NCBI GenBank assembly: GCA_963575745.1
Contig: CAUYUJ010014611.1
Span: 188,501 to 252,500 of the forward strand
DNA from: Prorocentrum cordatum
Lineage: Eukaryota; Sar; Dinophyceae; Prorocentrales; Prorocentraceae
DNA: 64,000 bases
Reading direction: 5' to 3'
In this document: positions 62,925-64,000 of the stretch, one piece after another
How the letters are laid out: the number at the start of each line of letters is the position of its first letter
Numbering within the stretch: the stretch's first letter is position 1
Notes under the pieces: model-generated
Told to the model about the DNA's origin: nothing
Database searches by the model: none
Seen by the model: only the letters and a program-made list of their open reading frames with translations
Program-made: the position numbers and the translations under genes

Positions 62925-63060
62925 CCCTCCGCGGCCCGCGGTGCTCCCCGCTGGGCGCTGGGCCGCCCTCTGCAGCCCGCGGTGCTCCCCGCTGTGCTGC
63001 TGGGCTGGGCGGCTGCCCTTCGCAGCCCGCGATGCTCCCCGCTGGGCTGCCCAGGTCACA
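62925..63060. repeat. Short tandem repeat in the Copia leader
   Basis: GCAGCCCGCGGTGCTCCCCG recurs three times with a spacing of about 50 bp between the primer-binding site and gag. Confidence 0.75.
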
Positions 63061-63095
63061 CCTCCGACGCAGACCCCGTGGATCCTCAGGCCACG

Positions 63096-63108
63096 GGCTC
63101 CGCTACCA
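63096..63108 (-). promoter_or_regulatory. Copia primer-binding site
   Basis: Minus-strand TGGTAGCGGAGCC immediately after the 5' LTR. TGG plus this sequence is complementary to a tRNA 3' end and resembles the initiator-Met type used by many Copia elements. Which tRNA matches was not tested. Confidence 0.75.
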
Positions 63109-63207
63109 CGCGCGACACCCCCCTCGGAGCCGGCATCCTTTTTGATCAAAGAGGGCTGCGGTCCTGCGCCCTCGCAACATCCCTAAAGTATCTTCATAGC
63201 TTTGACA
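63109..63207 (-). repeat. Copia 5' LTR (99 bp)
   Basis: Minus strand starts TGTCAAAGCTATGAAG. It is aligned along its full length with the 3' LTR, and the final CA has become CG. Confidence 0.8.
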
Positions 63208-63212
63208 TCCAT
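63208..63212 (+). repeat. Copia target-site duplication, right
   Basis: TCCAT against GCCAT on the left side. Confidence 0.5.
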
Positions 63213-63371
63213 GCTAGTATTAACATTGTAAATACGTTCTTGCTGGTGTATCAATATGATCATTAATGTTATACTTGTTACTCTTATCAGCATCGCCATT
63301 ACTATCAGCATCGCCATTACTGTTATTACTGTTATTCTTATGTTTATCATTACCATTTGTATGTGTCCTCC
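63213..63371. other. AT-rich flank of the Copia insertion
   Basis: Contains ATCAGCATCGCCATTACT repeated twice and TTATT/TTAC repeats. It matches the AT-rich composition of 56060-56190, so the element landed in an AT-rich spacer between CTC tracts. Confidence 0.6.
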
Positions 63372-64000
63372 GTCTCCTCCTCCTCCTCCTCCTCCTCCTT
63401 CTCCTCCTCCATTCCTTTTCCCTTATGGATAATTCCTCCCTGTCGCACCTCGAGGCCAGTCGGACGGGCGAGCCGGCCGTTTCGCCTGAGACTTCCTTAC
63501 CATGTCTGAGCCTCAAGCTGCAAAGCTGGCAACAACTTCACACATGGAGGGCGGCTCGCATCCAAAATGTGTCTCTCGCTTTCGCGCCGCGCACATTCGC
63601 TTCACAACTTTGCAAAACACATAGTTACGGATTGAGAAACGGTAATTTTCAAACTGTGGCTCTCACCTTAGCGCCGCGCACATTCGTCGTAAACGTGCGC
63701 AACGGCGTGTCGGATGGAGGGCGGACCGTTTTCAACATGTGGCTCTCGCCTGAGCACCGCGCACATTCGCTTTAGAACGTTGCAGAAGTTTCACGCATTT
63801 AGGGCGGGCCGTTTTCATTATGTGGCTCGCCTGAGCGCCGAGCACATTCGGTCCAAGCGTTTGCAAGGAGGTTCACGGATGGAGGGCGGGTCGTTTTCAA
63901 AATGTGGTTCCCGCCTTAGCGCCACGCACACTGTTTCTTCGTTGTAAAAAGCCTAGCAAGAGTTTCACGTATTGAAGGTTCCTTCTCAACATGCGGTTCC
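63372..64000 (+). repeat. Composite satellite, copy C (runs off the window)
   Basis: CTC tract (63372-63415), leader CTGTCGCACCTCGAGGCCAG and TTCGCCTGAGACTTCCTTACC, then six units of about 75-80 bp with GGATGGAGGGCGGACCG, TTTTCAACATGTGGCTCTCG and GCGCCGCGCACATTCG. Part order and strand match copy A at 22965. Confidence 0.85.

Larger units (their letters stand above)
56193..63207 (-). mobile_element. Decayed Copia-type LTR retrotransposon
   Basis: 7,015-bp element on the minus strand, bounded by short LTRs. Gene order is gag, protease, integrase, RT, RNase H, which is diagnostic of Copia (integrase before RT). It has a tRNA-type primer-binding site after the 5' LTR and a purine-rich tract before the 3' LTR. 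The coding region changes frame at least seven times, has an amber stop at 57664 and has lost catalytic residues in protease and RT. The LTRs differ at roughly 15-20 % of positions by eye, so the insertion is old. A C-terminal extension after RNase H is unusual. Confidence 0.88.

Noticed and set aside
63150-63190. TTTAGGG in the Copia LTRs, matching a plant-type telomere unit
   Set aside because: A single occurrence per LTR with no array.

Overview
The window looks like nuclear DNA of a dinoflagellate. The best evidence is at 42039-42060 (minus strand), where a sequence matches the conserved dinoflagellate spliced leader with one internal mismatch. It forms the exact 5' end of an intact LINE retrotransposon. 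High GC, large amounts of tandem repeat, and Copia and LINE proteins of the kind known from dinoflagellates agree with this. The species cannot be told from the sequence. I find no host gene that I can name, and no rRNA, tRNA or CRISPR array.

Layout. 1-11 kb: low-complexity and tandem repeats, including a 560-bp GT/GC tract, a two-part GTCCCG/ATCGAT satellite, degenerate CCAAGAGGGCCC blocks, and a small element with terminal inverted repeats at 8.06 kb. 11.6-12.4 kb: a 66-bp minisatellite with a threefold higher-order pattern. 13.1-16.5 kb: minus-strand reading frames of unknown function, cysteine-rich at the upstream end. 16.7-20.4 kb: AT-rich repeats and long CTC tracts. 20.1-21.9 kb: decayed 3' part of a plus-strand LINE with RNase H. 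22-28 kb: dispersed repeats, microsatellites and a composite satellite. 28.2-34.7 kb: a nearly continuous satellite block built of a 12-bp array, a 151-bp array flanked by an identical 144-bp direct repeat, and a roughly 65-bp array.

34.8-42.06 kb: a full-length minus-strand LINE with an intact ORF1 (422 aa) and an intact ORF2 (1,932 aa: endonuclease, reverse transcriptase, CCHC finger, RNase H). It has a perfect 16-bp target-site duplication and sits inside a cluster of G-run/C-run hairpins. Its 5' end suggests that the mRNA was trans-spliced before it was reverse transcribed. A second, degenerate spliced-leader relic follows the first and suggests an earlier round of the same cycle.

42.1-47.7 kb: more repeats, a second copy of the composite satellite and a second copy of the inverted-repeat element. 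47.7-55.9 kb: an old, frameshifted minus-strand LINE. 56.19-63.21 kb: a decayed minus-strand Copia element with LTRs of about 100 bp, a tRNA-type primer-binding site and gag, protease, integrase, reverse transcriptase and RNase H remnants. Downstream of RNase H it carries an unusual extension with a transmembrane segment and a SAP-like motif. The window ends in a third copy of the composite satellite. All coordinates and identities were read by eye.
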